Shown here piece after piece: positions 28,175 to 36,770 of a DNA stretch of 64,000 nucleotides (position 1 is the first letter of the stretch; each line of letters starts with the position of its first letter). The stretch spans positions 1 through 64,000 of the forward strand of contig JAYNHP010000002.1 of NCBI GenBank assembly GCA_038108155.1. Direction: 5' to 3'. This DNA is from MED-G20 sp038108155 (lineage in GTDB: Bacteria > Bacteroidota > Bacteroidia > Flavobacteriales_D > Parvicellaceae). The translations under genes were made by a program, and so were the position numbers. Under the pieces are notes generated by a model, which was not told the DNA's origin, ran no database searches, and saw only the letters and a program-made list of their open reading frames with translations.

Positions 28175-31100
28175 GGCTTTATAGTTTTTTTAATCGTGAA
28201 GGGATTTAAACTCTTTAGATTAAATATGAAATTTATTCTTTGCAATACTTTAAAATCGTTCAATGTCTCTCCAATATTATCAGAATACAATATAGGAAGA
28301 TAAATTCCTATAATTTCTTCATTTACAAAGACACTGGCATATATTCCAGCATTGTATTCCCATTTAACTTTATTTTCACCTGAACTAGAGCTGAAAACTC
28401 CAAAATCAGCAAATACACCAATAGGAAGTTTTGGAATATCAATTTTAAAATTATTAGAAATCATCCAGTTGTCACTTCTTAAAGTGGTATCCATTACCTT
28501 AAATCCACCATAAGAATTATCATTTTGTCTTGATAATAGATATTTTTGGTTTGAATAATTTCTCGCTAAATAAATATTGTCATATAAATAATCTGTTCGT
28601 CCATTTTTCCCACTAAGATAAAATGAATACTGTTTGGTAATGTCTTTATTGAAATGGTAGCCGGTAAAAAATCGCCATCTAATTTTGTCCGAGTTTTTGT
28701 TGTAAGATTTTTCTATTTTAGAGGTTAATTGTAAACAATTTACTAGGTTGCTTTTCTCATTAAAGCCATATATATAGTTTAATTTTAGTTCTTTAGGTTT
28801 TAGGATTTGTCTACTTTTTAAATTGTATTCTATTTCACCATAATAAGCGGTCTTTCTCCTTGGTGTTACTGGCCATATTAATATAACATCAGGTTCAAAG
28901 TCATCTACTTTTATAGCTCTTAATTTCAAATTTTGAAATGGGGAGCTTCTTAAGTTTTTTGATTTAAATCTCAAGTCTGTAAATATTTCTTGTTTGGTCC
29001 ATCTTTGTTCTTTATATAAATTATCATGTTCGTTATGATAACTTCTAATTTTATAGCCTAGTTCAATTCTTGGGAAAAGTCCATTTGTATTGATATTGGT
29101 TTGAATTTTTCCTGATCCAATCAATTTCTTAGAACCAAAACCATAAAGAGGATTTACCAACCATTCTACTTTTTTATCGTTTATGCTAGAATTATAAAGT
29201 GCTAGTCCAGCCATTGTTTTATCATAAGCATTTCCAGCTATAACAGGGGAGTAGTAAATTATATTTTCTTTATTATTATTGATACTTATTGGCAGAAAAT
29301 TGAATTTTATTGGTTTGTAAAATTTAAATAAGCCATTTGATTTTGCTATATGATTTTTATAATTATAATCTGTGGTTATCACATCATAATCTAAAGCAAT
29401 TCTTGATGGATTTCCCCTTGTTTTATATACAAACGTTGTGTCTTTTTTAAATCCTTTAATCCATTTTTCATATATTATTTCGTTAGAATCATTAATCATC
29501 TGAACTGGAATAGGAGATTTAAAGCCTGTCAGATTTTTTAATTTAATTAAATATTCTTGGTCATTTATTTTTGATATCTTTTTTAAACAATAGTCTGTTT
29601 TTTTGGTGGTTTTTATGTAATCTTCAAAAAACCAATCCAAATTTTCTCCACAAACAGTTTCAAATACTATTTTAATATCATCCGGATATGGATGTTTAAA
29701 TTTCCATTGGTTGAAATATTCGTTCATACAATTGTCAAAAAGCTCTTCTCCTAGGTATGCTTTTAAGTAATGAAATCCAATGCCAGTTTTTGAGTAGACC
29801 ATCGCTCCATAATTCATTTGGGTAAAATCCTTAGATCCCATTACAAGGGGTTGGTCGTAATTCCTAGAGGCATTAAATTGATAGGCAATATGTTGCAATT
29901 CTTTATCTTCCAATGATATGTTTAATGATATCCCTCTTGATTTATTTTCAGTGGTGTCTTTTTTTCTAAAATATCCATTTGGATATTTTTCTTCCATGTA
30001 TCTTATTTCAATATATGTATTGAGGCCTTCATCCATCCAAGCATTGTCTCTCTCATTACTTCCTAGAATACCATAATACCAGTTGTGTCCAACTTCATGA
30101 ACAATTACTGTTTCTAGCGATTTACTGTCTCCAGAACGACCTATTACTGTGATATTTGGATATTCCATCCCACCTCCTGCACTAATAGTTCCATCGACAG
30201 CTGTTACATGGTTGTATGGATATTCTCCAACCCATTTTGAGAAATATCGAGTTGCATCGTTGATATATTCTATAGATCTTGCCCATAGCTTAGCTTCGTT
30301 ATTAGTGAATAATGCCCAAGATGTTATTTTTCTATTATTTAAATCTACTTCCCCCTTTAATACATGATACCTTTTGTCTGTGAACCATGCAAAATCATGA
30401 ACATTCTTTTGAATGAATCTTAATGTTTTTTTCTCTGTGCTACTCTTTGGAAAACTCATATCTTTTCTACCAAAAGAATCTCTTACTGGAAGTTTATTTT
30501 CTTTAATAAGTTGAGATGTTAGTTTTGCTTTTTTGTTAAGAAAATCAAGTTCTTCTGCGTTTTGTAAATCTCCTGTTGCCATAAGTATGTAATTTTTTGG
30601 AATCGTAATACTTACATCGTAATTCCCAAATTCAGAGTAAAATTCTCCTTGATCTAAATACGACATTGGATGCCATCCATTTTTATCAAATACTGCTGGT
30701 TTGGCAAACCACTGAGTAATTTGATAGGATTGACCAATATGTCCAAGTCTTGAAAATTTACCTGAAGGAATCTTAACTCTAAATGGAGTTGTTATAACGA
30801 TTGAATCTCCTGGATTTAAAGGTTTTTTAAGATAAATTTCAGAAATATCTATTTTTTTATTTAAAAATTCCCACTCTACTTTATAGCCATTTACTTTAAA
30901 ATCAAGTGAGTCTATATAGCCTAAATCTATTGAGTCTGCATATTTAAATGAAGTACTACCATCAGAATATTTTTGTTTTGCTAGGTTTGTGTTATTATTC
31001 TTGTAAGCATTTGGCCAAAGATGAATAATAATCTTATTTAAATCTGAGGGTGAGTTATTATGATATACTATTTTTTCAAACCCCCTTAAAATATGGTTTT

Positions 31101-31212
31101 TATCATCCAATTCAACGTCTATATAAGTATCTACTTTTTGTTGGAAGTAATCTTGACTATTATAAATAAGTACAATAAAACAGGAAGTTATTGTTATGAA
31201 TAGACGCTTCAT
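28171..31212 (-). CDS. M1 family zinc metallopeptidase (aminopeptidase N-like), exported
   Basis: A 1013-residue gluzincin. A signal peptide (to about residue 20) precedes the M1 N-terminal beta domain. The catalytic domain has the aminopeptidase exopeptidase motif GGMEYP and the zinc site HEVGH at 372-376 with the third ligand E395 after exactly 18 residues (HExxH-X18-E). The C-terminal 400 residues are rich in alternating aromatic/polar strands (NYIYGFNEKSNLVNCLQLTS and similar) and do not resemble the classical ERAP-like helical domain. It probably trims peptides or proteins at the envelope. It sits between tlpA-like and lpxH genes, 9 bases after the former and overlapping the latter by 4. 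Confidence 0.9.
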   Translation of the reverse strand: MKRLFITITSCFIVLIYNSQDYFQQKVDTYIDVELDDKNHILRGFEKIVYHNNSPSDLNKIIIHLWPNAYKNNNTNLAKQKYSDGSTSFKYADSIDLGYIDSLDFKVNGYKVEWEFLNKKIDISEIYLKKPLNPGDSIVITTPFRVKIPSGKFSRLGHIGQSYQITQWFAKPAVFDKNGWHPMSYLDQGEFYSEFGNYDVSITIPKNYILMATGDLQNAEELDFLNKKAKLTSQLIKENKLPVRDSFGRKDMSFPKSSTEKKTLRFIQKNVHDFAWFTDKRYHVLKGEVDLNNRKITSWALFTNNEAKLWARSIEYINDATRYFSKWVGEYPYNHVTAVDGTISAGGGMEYPNITVIGRSGDSKSLETVIVHEVGHNWYYGILGSNERDNAWMDEGLNTYIEIRYMEEKYPNGYFRKKDTTENKSRGISLNISLEDKELQHIAYQFNASRNYDQPLVMGSKDFTQMNYGAMVYSKTGIGFHYLKAYLGEELFDNCMNEYFNQWKFKHPYPDDIKIVFETVCGENLDWFFEDYIKTTKKTDYCLKKISKINDQEYLIKLKNLTGFKSPIPVQMINDSNEIIYEKWIKGFKKDTTFVYKTRGNPSRIALDYDVITTDYNYKNHIAKSNGLFKFYKPIKFNFLPISINNNKENIIYYSPVIAGNAYDKTMAGLALYNSSINDKKVEWLVNPLYGFGSKKLIGSGKIQTNINTNGLFPRIELGYKIRSYHNEHDNLYKEQRWTKQEIFTDLRFKSKNLRSSPFQNLKLRAIKVDDFEPDVILIWPVTPRRKTAYYGEIEYNLKSRQILKPKELKLNYIYGFNEKSNLVNCLQLTSKIEKSYNKNSDKIRWRFFTGYHFNKDITKQYSFYLSGKNGRTDYLYDNIYLARNYSNQKYLLSRQNDNSYGGFKVMDTTLRSDNWMISNNFKIDIPKLPIGVFADFGVFSSSSGENKVKWEYNAGIYASVFVNEEIIGIYLPILYSDNIGETLNDFKVLQRINFIFNLKSLNPFTIKKTIKP

Positions 31213-31221
31213 TGTTAAAAA

Positions 31222-32364
31222 TTACAGTATTTCAGAAAGTTTTTTTTCTAAATCAGTTCCTCTTAAATCATAGGCTATTATCTTTCCATTTGCATCAATT
31301 AAAAATGTTTTAGGAATACTTGAGACGCCATATTTATTTCCAGCTGAAGATTTCCAGCCGGTTAGCTCACTGACATGGTTCGACCAGGTCAATTGGTCCT
31401 GAGTTATTGCAGCCATCCATTTGTCTTTGTTTTGGTCTAGAGATACACTGTAGACTGTAAACCCTCTGTCTTTGTACTTATTATAGAGTCTCACAACATT
31501 TGGATTTTCAGCCCTACAAGGTCTACACCACGAAGCCCAAAAGTCTAAAAGCACTACTTTACCTTTAAGCGAGCTTAAAGCTATCAACTTCCCATCGGGA
31601 CTTTTAAGATTTATTTCAGGTGCAATTGCTCCAATATTTATTCCTAATTGTTCTCTTAAATTTTTCTCTTCGTTTACTCTATTTTTTTGTTGAAATAGAT
31701 AATCCTCTTGTTGTTTCGCTTTTTCTATTATTTTGACTACCTCATTCAAATATTTTTGTTTTTCAAATTTTTCTTGAACTACATTTTTAATTACTAATAA
31801 CTCGTTCTTGAACTCCATTGGGTTTTGAATTTCACCAAGAAGCATTATTATACATGGTGAGTTTTTATTCTCATTAATAAACTTTTTTAAATATGATTGA
31901 TAGTTTGTCAGGATGCTATTTCTAGCTATTATTCTTTCTTCTTCGCTGGAAGTATTTATACTTTGTATCTGACTAATAATATTATTTCTAAACTTAAAGT
32001 ATTTTTGCAATAATACGTTGGTGGAATCACCTGTGACAACTAATTCATTATATTCTCCATTTGTAAAAAGAAATTTATTGCTTTCATTCGGGCTACCTAT
32101 AAAAAGAACACTTTTTTCTGGTGAAGTACCAACTAAAAAAATATCCGATTTAAGCAAGCTAATGTTAAATTGATGAGTACCTTTATTAGATTTGGAGGAA
32201 TCAATTTTTAAGGGGTTGTTTCGATCAATTTTATATAAATAAATATACTGATCGGTTTGTTGAATAAATTCTAAAAAATAATTATTATCATTATTTATAG
32301 ATGCTTTTTCACCTTTGCAGCTTATTATAACTAAAATCAGTAAAATAGAAATAACTTTTTTCAT
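31222..32364 (-). CDS. TlpA-like thioredoxin-fold lipoprotein
   Basis: A 380-residue envelope lipoprotein. The signal peptide ends in the lipobox VIISC (C16). The middle part (about 25-120) looks like the DUF4369 domain common in Bacteroidota TlpA proteins, followed by a coiled or helical linker (residues 140-240, with many Lys/Glu/Gln). The C-terminal AhpC/TSA-TlpA thioredoxin domain at about 240-380 carries the redox motif WCRPC in LLDFWASWCRPCRAE and the cis-proline region SSIPKTFLID. It probably acts as a thiol-disulfide reductant outside the inner membrane. It begins 2 bases after the real end of gatB. Confidence 0.9.
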   Translation of the reverse strand: MKKVISILLILVIISCKGEKASINNDNNYFLEFIQQTDQYIYLYKIDRNNPLKIDSSKSNKGTHQFNISLLKSDIFLVGTSPEKSVLFIGSPNESNKFLFTNGEYNELVVTGDSTNVLLQKYFKFRNNIISQIQSINTSSEEERIIARNSILTNYQSYLKKFINENKNSPCIIMLLGEIQNPMEFKNELLVIKNVVQEKFEKQKYLNEVVKIIEKAKQQEDYLFQQKNRVNEEKNLREQLGINIGAIAPEINLKSPDGKLIALSSLKGKVVLLDFWASWCRPCRAENPNVVRLYNKYKDRGFTVYSVSLDQNKDKWMAAITQDQLTWSNHVSELTGWKSSAGNKYGVSSIPKTFLIDANGKIIAYDLRGTDLEKKLSEIL

Positions 32365-32366
32365 TT

Positions 32367-33822
32367 TTAATTGATTAATTGGTTGAGTAATTGATTTATT
32401 TTTTTTGGATCTGCTGTTCCATTGGAGGCTTTCATTATTTGGCCAATGAAAAAACCAGTAAGTTTTTTTTCTCCATTTTTAAATCTTTCTTTTTCTTGTG
32501 GATTTTTATCCAGTATTTCTTTAATCAAGACTTCTAAATTACTTTCGTTTTGATGATTGATCCACTGGTTTTTTTCAGCTATTGAATTTATTTTTTCGTG
32601 GATATTTTAACATTTCTGGAAATAATTTTTGGCTAGCCAAGGAATGAGTAATTATTCCATCATCAATCATATTTATAAGCATACCAATGCTTTCAGCCTT
32701 AATTGGAAAATTTGTTATTTCTATTGCCTTTTGATTTAAGTAGGATTTAATACTTCCCATTAGCCAATTGGTTGCTCCTTTATAGTTTTTGGTGTATTCT
32801 AAAATACTTTCGTAATAAAAGGCAATTTCTTTTTGCTCAATGATTACTAAGGCATCGTAATTAGACAGTCCATATTTGGTAGTAAATTTTTCAAATAAAT
32901 CATTTGGAAGATTAGGCATAGATGATTTAATATCCATGAGTAATTTTTCTTCAATTTTTACTGGGCTCAAATCTGGTTCTGGAAAATATCTATAATCGTG
33001 TGCAGCTTCTTTCTTTCGCATAGCACTTGTTTTACCACTAGGTGCATCAAAAGTTCTAGTTTCTACATTAACTTTTTTATTATCATCTAATAATTTTGCC
33101 TGTCTAACAATTTCATAATCAATAGATCTTTGAACATTTCTAATGGAATTTAGATTTTTAATCTCTACTCGATCTCCAAATTGGTTTTTTCCAATGGGCA
33201 TGATTGAAATATTAACGTCACATCTCATACTCCCTTCTTCCATATTACCATCACATATATCTAAATACCTGAGAAGTTTTCTTATTTCAGAAACATATTG
33301 ATAGGCTTCATTAGAAGTTTTAATTACTGGTTCAGTGACTATTTCCAAAAGTGGAACTCCTGCTCTATTTAAATCAATAAGGGTGTTAAATGGGTCTAAA
33401 TCGTGAATGCTTTTTCCAGAATCTTCCTCCATATGGATTCTAGTTAATTTAATATACTTGGTTTTGTTATTTTCTAACCTAATTAAAATTTTACCATTTT
33501 TACAAATTGGTTTTTTATCTTGAGTTATTTGATATCCCTTAGGTAAATCTGCATAGAAATAATTTTTTCTATCAAAATGCATTTCTCTGGTAATATCACA
33601 ATCTAAAGCTAAGCCTAATTTTACAGCGTGATTTAATATTTCTTTATTAAATTTTGGTAATGTTCCTGGGTGACCTAACGATACTGGTGAAGTAAGGGTG
33701 TTAGGAGAGGCTCCGAATTCATTTTTATCGCCACAATATGCTTTTGAATTGGTTTTAAGCTGAGCATGAATTTCAATTCCTATAACAGGTTCGTATTTTG
33801 ATAGTGCATTTTCTAGCTCCAT
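32367..33822 (-). CDS. gatB: Asp/Glu-tRNA(Asn/Gln) amidotransferase subunit B, frameshifted near the 3' end
   Basis: Subunit B of the GatCAB amidotransferase, which converts Glu-tRNA(Gln) and Asp-tRNA(Asn) to the amides. The main frame (33822 down to about 32599) has YEPVIGIEIHAQLKTNSKAYC, PGTLPKFN, FYADLPKGYQITQ, MEEGSMRCDVNIS and RYFPEPDLSP. It then meets a stop after KYPRKNKFNS at 32575, too early by about 75 residues. The missing YqeY-like tail is intact in the neighbouring frame: NSIAEKNQWINHQNESNLEV, then KKLTGFFIGQIMKASNG, ending at 32367. Removing one base near 32598, or one A from the A6 run on the coding strand (32591-32596), restores about 484 residues, the normal length. The corrected end lies 2 bases before the tlpA-like gene. 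Whether it is error, mutation or slippage cannot be told here. Confidence 0.9.
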
Positions 33823-33824
33823 TT

Positions 33825-34637
33825 CTAAATTGATTCTAAGAGTTTTTTTATAAGCTTTGTCAAGTTTTGTTCTGATTTAGAAGCAACATTTTGAACATCT
33901 TGGTGGGTTACTTTTACAATTTTTCCTGGAACTCCTAAATCGGTTATTATAGATAATCCAAAACACGGTATTTGCATATGTCTAGCTGCTATAACTTCCG
34001 GAACAGTACTCATTCCAACTGCATCAGCACCTATTTTTCTAATGTAGGAGTATTCTGCTGGTGTCTCTAGCGTAGGTCCAGTCAGGCCTGCATAAATTCC
34101 ATTTACAGTTTTAATATTCAAATATTTAGAAAGTGATTGGGCTAGGGCAATGAGACTTTGGTCGTATGCATCGCTCATGTCTGGAAATCTAGTTCCTAGT
34201 TCTTCAATATTCGGTCCAATCAAAGGGTTGGTTGGAAAAAGATTTATATGGTCATTTATTATCATAATATCTCCAATTTCAAAATTGGGATTAACACCTC
34301 CAGAGGCATTGCTTACAATTAATTTATTGATGCCCAAAAATTTCATTACTCTTATTGGAAATACAATTTGACTCATTGTATAGCCCTCATAAAAATGAAA
34401 TCTACCTTGCATTGCAATTACTTTTTTATTCCCTAATAAACCAAATATTAATTTCCCTTGGTGTCCTTCTACTGTAGAAACAGGAAAGTTGGGAATATCT
34501 TTGTAAGAGATGGATTTTTCTGTTTTAATTTCATCAACTAAACCTCCAAGCCCTGTACCTAAAATAATGCCAATTTCAGGTTCAAAGTCAGTTACTTTTT
34601 TTAAATACTCAATGCTGTCATGAATGAGATTTAACAT
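33825..34637 (-). CDS. Purine nucleoside phosphorylase, trimeric type
   Basis: Splits inosine and guanosine with phosphate into the base and ribose-1-phosphate (purine salvage). The 270 residues fit the low-molecular-mass, trimeric PNP class: ILGTGLGGLVDEI (phosphate-binding loop), GHQGKLIFGLLGNKKVIAM, QGRFHFYEGY, NASGGVNP, YAGLTGPTLETPAEY and GMSTVPEVIAARH. ITDLG replaces the ITN-type base-site Asn of many family members. It overlaps lpxK by 20 bases upstream and is followed by gatB after 2 bases. Confidence 0.93.
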   Translation of the reverse strand: MLNLIHDSIEYLKKVTDFEPEIGIILGTGLGGLVDEIKTEKSISYKDIPNFPVSTVEGHQGKLIFGLLGNKKVIAMQGRFHFYEGYTMSQIVFPIRVMKFLGINKLIVSNASGGVNPNFEIGDIMIINDHINLFPTNPLIGPNIEELGTRFPDMSDAYDQSLIALAQSLSKYLNIKTVNGIYAGLTGPTLETPAEYSYIRKIGADAVGMSTVPEVIAARHMQIPCFGLSIITDLGVPGKIVKVTHQDVQNVASKSEQNLTKLIKKLLESI

Positions 34638-35649
34638 ATTTCAAAATTTTTTCTTCAAATTTATCTTTATTCCTTATAAAATCAATACTAACTTTCAAAT
34701 AGTATACAGGAAACTTCGATAATTCTTCAAATACCTTCATTTTCTGAGCATCTTTCTCTGTTGTCAATATTATTATTTCGCTGATTTCTCTTTTATAAAT
34801 ATCAATAATTTTATTTATATCCTTTTTTTGATAATGAAAGTGGTCTTTATATTTAATATGTTTAATTTGAATATTTAACTTTTCTAAATATTCAATAATT
34901 GGACTAGAATTTGCAATTCCAGTAACCAACAATACCTTCTTTATGGATGATTTTTTAATGGTTTTATTTCCATTTAAAGAAACAATTTTATCATAAACTA
35001 CTTTACTAAAAAAAACCTCTTTTGTGAATTTTAGTTTTTTCTTTATTCTATTAGATTCTTCCAAGGTTAAATTTTCAGGACACTTAGAAATTACTAAACA
35101 ATCTGCTCTTTTGATTCCTTTCTTAGATTCTCTAAGAAGGCCAACTGGCATCATATAATCTTTATAAATAGGGTTGTTGTAGTCACAAAGTAAAATATTA
35201 AATCCAATTTTAACAGATCTATGTTGAAATGCATCGTCAAGAATAATACAGTTTACTTCAGGATGCTCCTTAATGATTTTATTTACCCCATTTACTCTTT
35301 TATGGTCTACTGCAACAATTTCTTTTGGTAAATTTTTTTTCATTTGAAGAGGTTCGTCTCCAACTTCGTTACAATTGCTATTTATGTTTACATATTTAAA
35401 TTCTTTTGTTTTTCTTCCATATCCTTTGGATAAAATAGCAATCTTAAATTTTTTTTGTAATAATTCAGAAATATATTGTGAATGAGGTGTTTTTCCAGTT
35501 CCTCCAACTGTTATATTTCCAACTCCAATAATGGGAATATTAAATTTATTCTCTTTGAATATACCAATATCAAAAAAAATGTTTCTAATACTAGTAATTA
35601 TCCAATACACCAATGATATTGGAAATAATATCCAATTGTACCATTTCAT
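34618..35649 (-). CDS. lpxK: Tetraacyldisaccharide 4'-kinase
   Basis: Inner-membrane kinase that phosphorylates the 4' position of the lipid A disaccharide. With the ATG at 35649 it has 343 residues: an N-terminal membrane-associated helix (WILFPISLVYWIITSIRN), the Walker A loop GVGNITVGGTGKTPH, ILSKGYGRK, VGDEPLQMKKNLP, and the family Asp/His region LDDAFQHRSVK. A TTG nine codons further upstream is also possible but adds nothing conserved. It is the first gene of a six-gene minus-strand run that ends with lpxH, placing two lipid A steps at its two ends. The next gene, pnp, overlaps it by 20 bases. Confidence 0.94.
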   Translation of the reverse strand: MKWYNWILFPISLVYWIITSIRNIFFDIGIFKENKFNIPIIGVGNITVGGTGKTPHSQYISELLQKKFKIAILSKGYGRKTKEFKYVNINSNCNEVGDEPLQMKKNLPKEIVAVDHKRVNGVNKIIKEHPEVNCIILDDAFQHRSVKIGFNILLCDYNNPIYKDYMMPVGLLRESKKGIKRADCLVISKCPENLTLEESNRIKKKLKFTKEVFFSKVVYDKIVSLNGNKTIKKSSIKKVLLVTGIANSSPIIEYLEKLNIQIKHIKYKDHFHYQKKDINKIIDIYKREISEIIILTTEKDAQKMKVFEELSKFPVYYLKVSIDFIRNKDKFEEKILKYVKSHS

Positions 35650-35662
35650 TGTTTTATATTTG
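35636..35662 (+). promoter_or_regulatory. Candidate promoter of the Nif3-like gene
   Basis: TTG (35636-35638), 16 bases, then TATATTTG (35655-35662). It ends 17 bases before the ATG at 35680. The upstream half overlaps the first codons of the divergent lpxK gene. Confidence 0.5.
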
Positions 35663-35679
35663 AATTCATTTTTCAAATT

Positions 35680-36768
35680 ATGATAGTCAAAGATGTAACA
35701 AAATATTTAGAAAAAATAGCTCCTTTGCATTTACAAGAGAGTTACGACAATTCTGGACTCCAAGTTGGGGATTACAAAAGTGAAGTTAAAGGGATATTGG
35801 TATCTTTAGATGTAACCCTGGAAGTTATTGACGATGCTATCAATCAACAATGTAATCTGATAGTAGCTCATCATCCGATTATTTTTGGAGAAATTAAAAA
35901 TGTAACTAAAAGCTCATTAACCGGCTCTATTGTTTTTAAAGCAATTAAGAACAACATCAACATTTATGCTATCCACACTAACTTGGATAATGTTCCAAAT
36001 GGAGTAAATTCTAAAATTGCTGAGGTTATTGGTCTAAAAAGAAAAAAAATTCTTTTGCCAAAGCAAAATCTTTTAAAATTGGTAGTTTTTGTTCCAGAAT
36101 CTCATTCAGAAAAAGTTTCTCAAGCTCTTTTTAGATCAGGAGCAGGAAATATAGGTAATTATAAGAATTGTATTTTTTCTTCAACTGGAGAAGGAAGTTT
36201 TCTTCCTAAATCAGGTTCAAACCCTTATATGGGAAAAAAAGGTAAGTTAGAAAAAGTAAAAGAAGAAAAATTAGAGGTTATTTTCCCAGATTATCTTCTT
36301 TCTAACATAATTCAATCTATGAATAGCGCTCATCCTTATGAAGAAGTTGCTTACGATATTTTTAAACTTCTAAATAATTCAAACACAGGCTCAGGTATGT
36401 TAGGTGAATTAGAAAAGCCTACAGATGAGCTAGAATTTTTAAACTTAATTAAGAAAAAGTTTCATGCAGCAGGTCTTAGACATACTAAATTGATTAATAG
36501 ACCTATTAAAAAGGTTGCTATTTGCGGAGGTTCTGGAAGTTTTTTATTGAAAAATGCTATGCTAGAAAATGCAGATATTTTCATAACTTCTGATTATAAA
36601 TACCATCAGTTTTTTGAAGCTGAAAATAAAATTTTAATTGCCGATATTGGTCATTATGAGTCGGAACAATTCACAATAGATTTAATAAGTGAATTTTTAA
36701 TGAAAAAATTTACTAATTTTGCAATCCGTTTAACAACAGTTAATACTAATCCAATTAATTATTTATAA
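35680..36768 (+). CDS. Nif3-like dinuclear metal centre protein
   Basis: A 362-residue member of the NIF3/YbgI family (GTP cyclohydrolase I type 2 homologs), which form toroidal hexamers with a two-metal site. The N-terminal half has LQESYDNSGLQVGD, ILVSLDVTLEVIDDA and the metal-binding HHPIIFG, followed by IHTNLDNVPNGVN. The central insertion (about 125-230) includes MNSAHPYEEVAYDIF, the PII-like domain of longer family members. The C-terminal part has ICGGSGSF, ITSDYKYHQFFEA and IADIGHYESEQF, which gives the remaining metal ligands. The physiological substrate is not established. It is followed 2 bases later by the coiled-coil protein gene, a pairing common in this phylum. Confidence 0.93.
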   Translation: MIVKDVTKYLEKIAPLHLQESYDNSGLQVGDYKSEVKGILVSLDVTLEVIDDAINQQCNLIVAHHPIIFGEIKNVTKSSLTGSIVFKAIKNNINIYAIHTNLDNVPNGVNSKIAEVIGLKRKKILLPKQNLLKLVVFVPESHSEKVSQALFRSGAGNIGNYKNCIFSSTGEGSFLPKSGSNPYMGKKGKLEKVKEEKLEVIFPDYLLSNIIQSMNSAHPYEEVAYDIFKLLNNSNTGSGMLGELEKPTDELEFLNLIKKKFHAAGLRHTKLINRPIKKVAICGGSGSFLLKNAMLENADIFITSDYKYHQFFEAENKILIADIGHYESEQFTIDLISEFLMKKFTNFAIRLTTVNTNPINYL

Positions 36769-36770
36769 AA

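Noticed and set aside
32590..32600. A programmed +1 ribosomal frameshift in gatB
   Set aside because: There is no known slippery site with a stop in the next codon (as in prfB), and the zero-frame stop is eight codons away; a homopolymer change or error is simpler, though not excluded.
32575..33822. A naturally short 415-residue GatB
   Set aside because: The normal C-terminal domain is intact in the adjacent frame and ends 2 bases before the next gene, so a frameshift is the better explanation.
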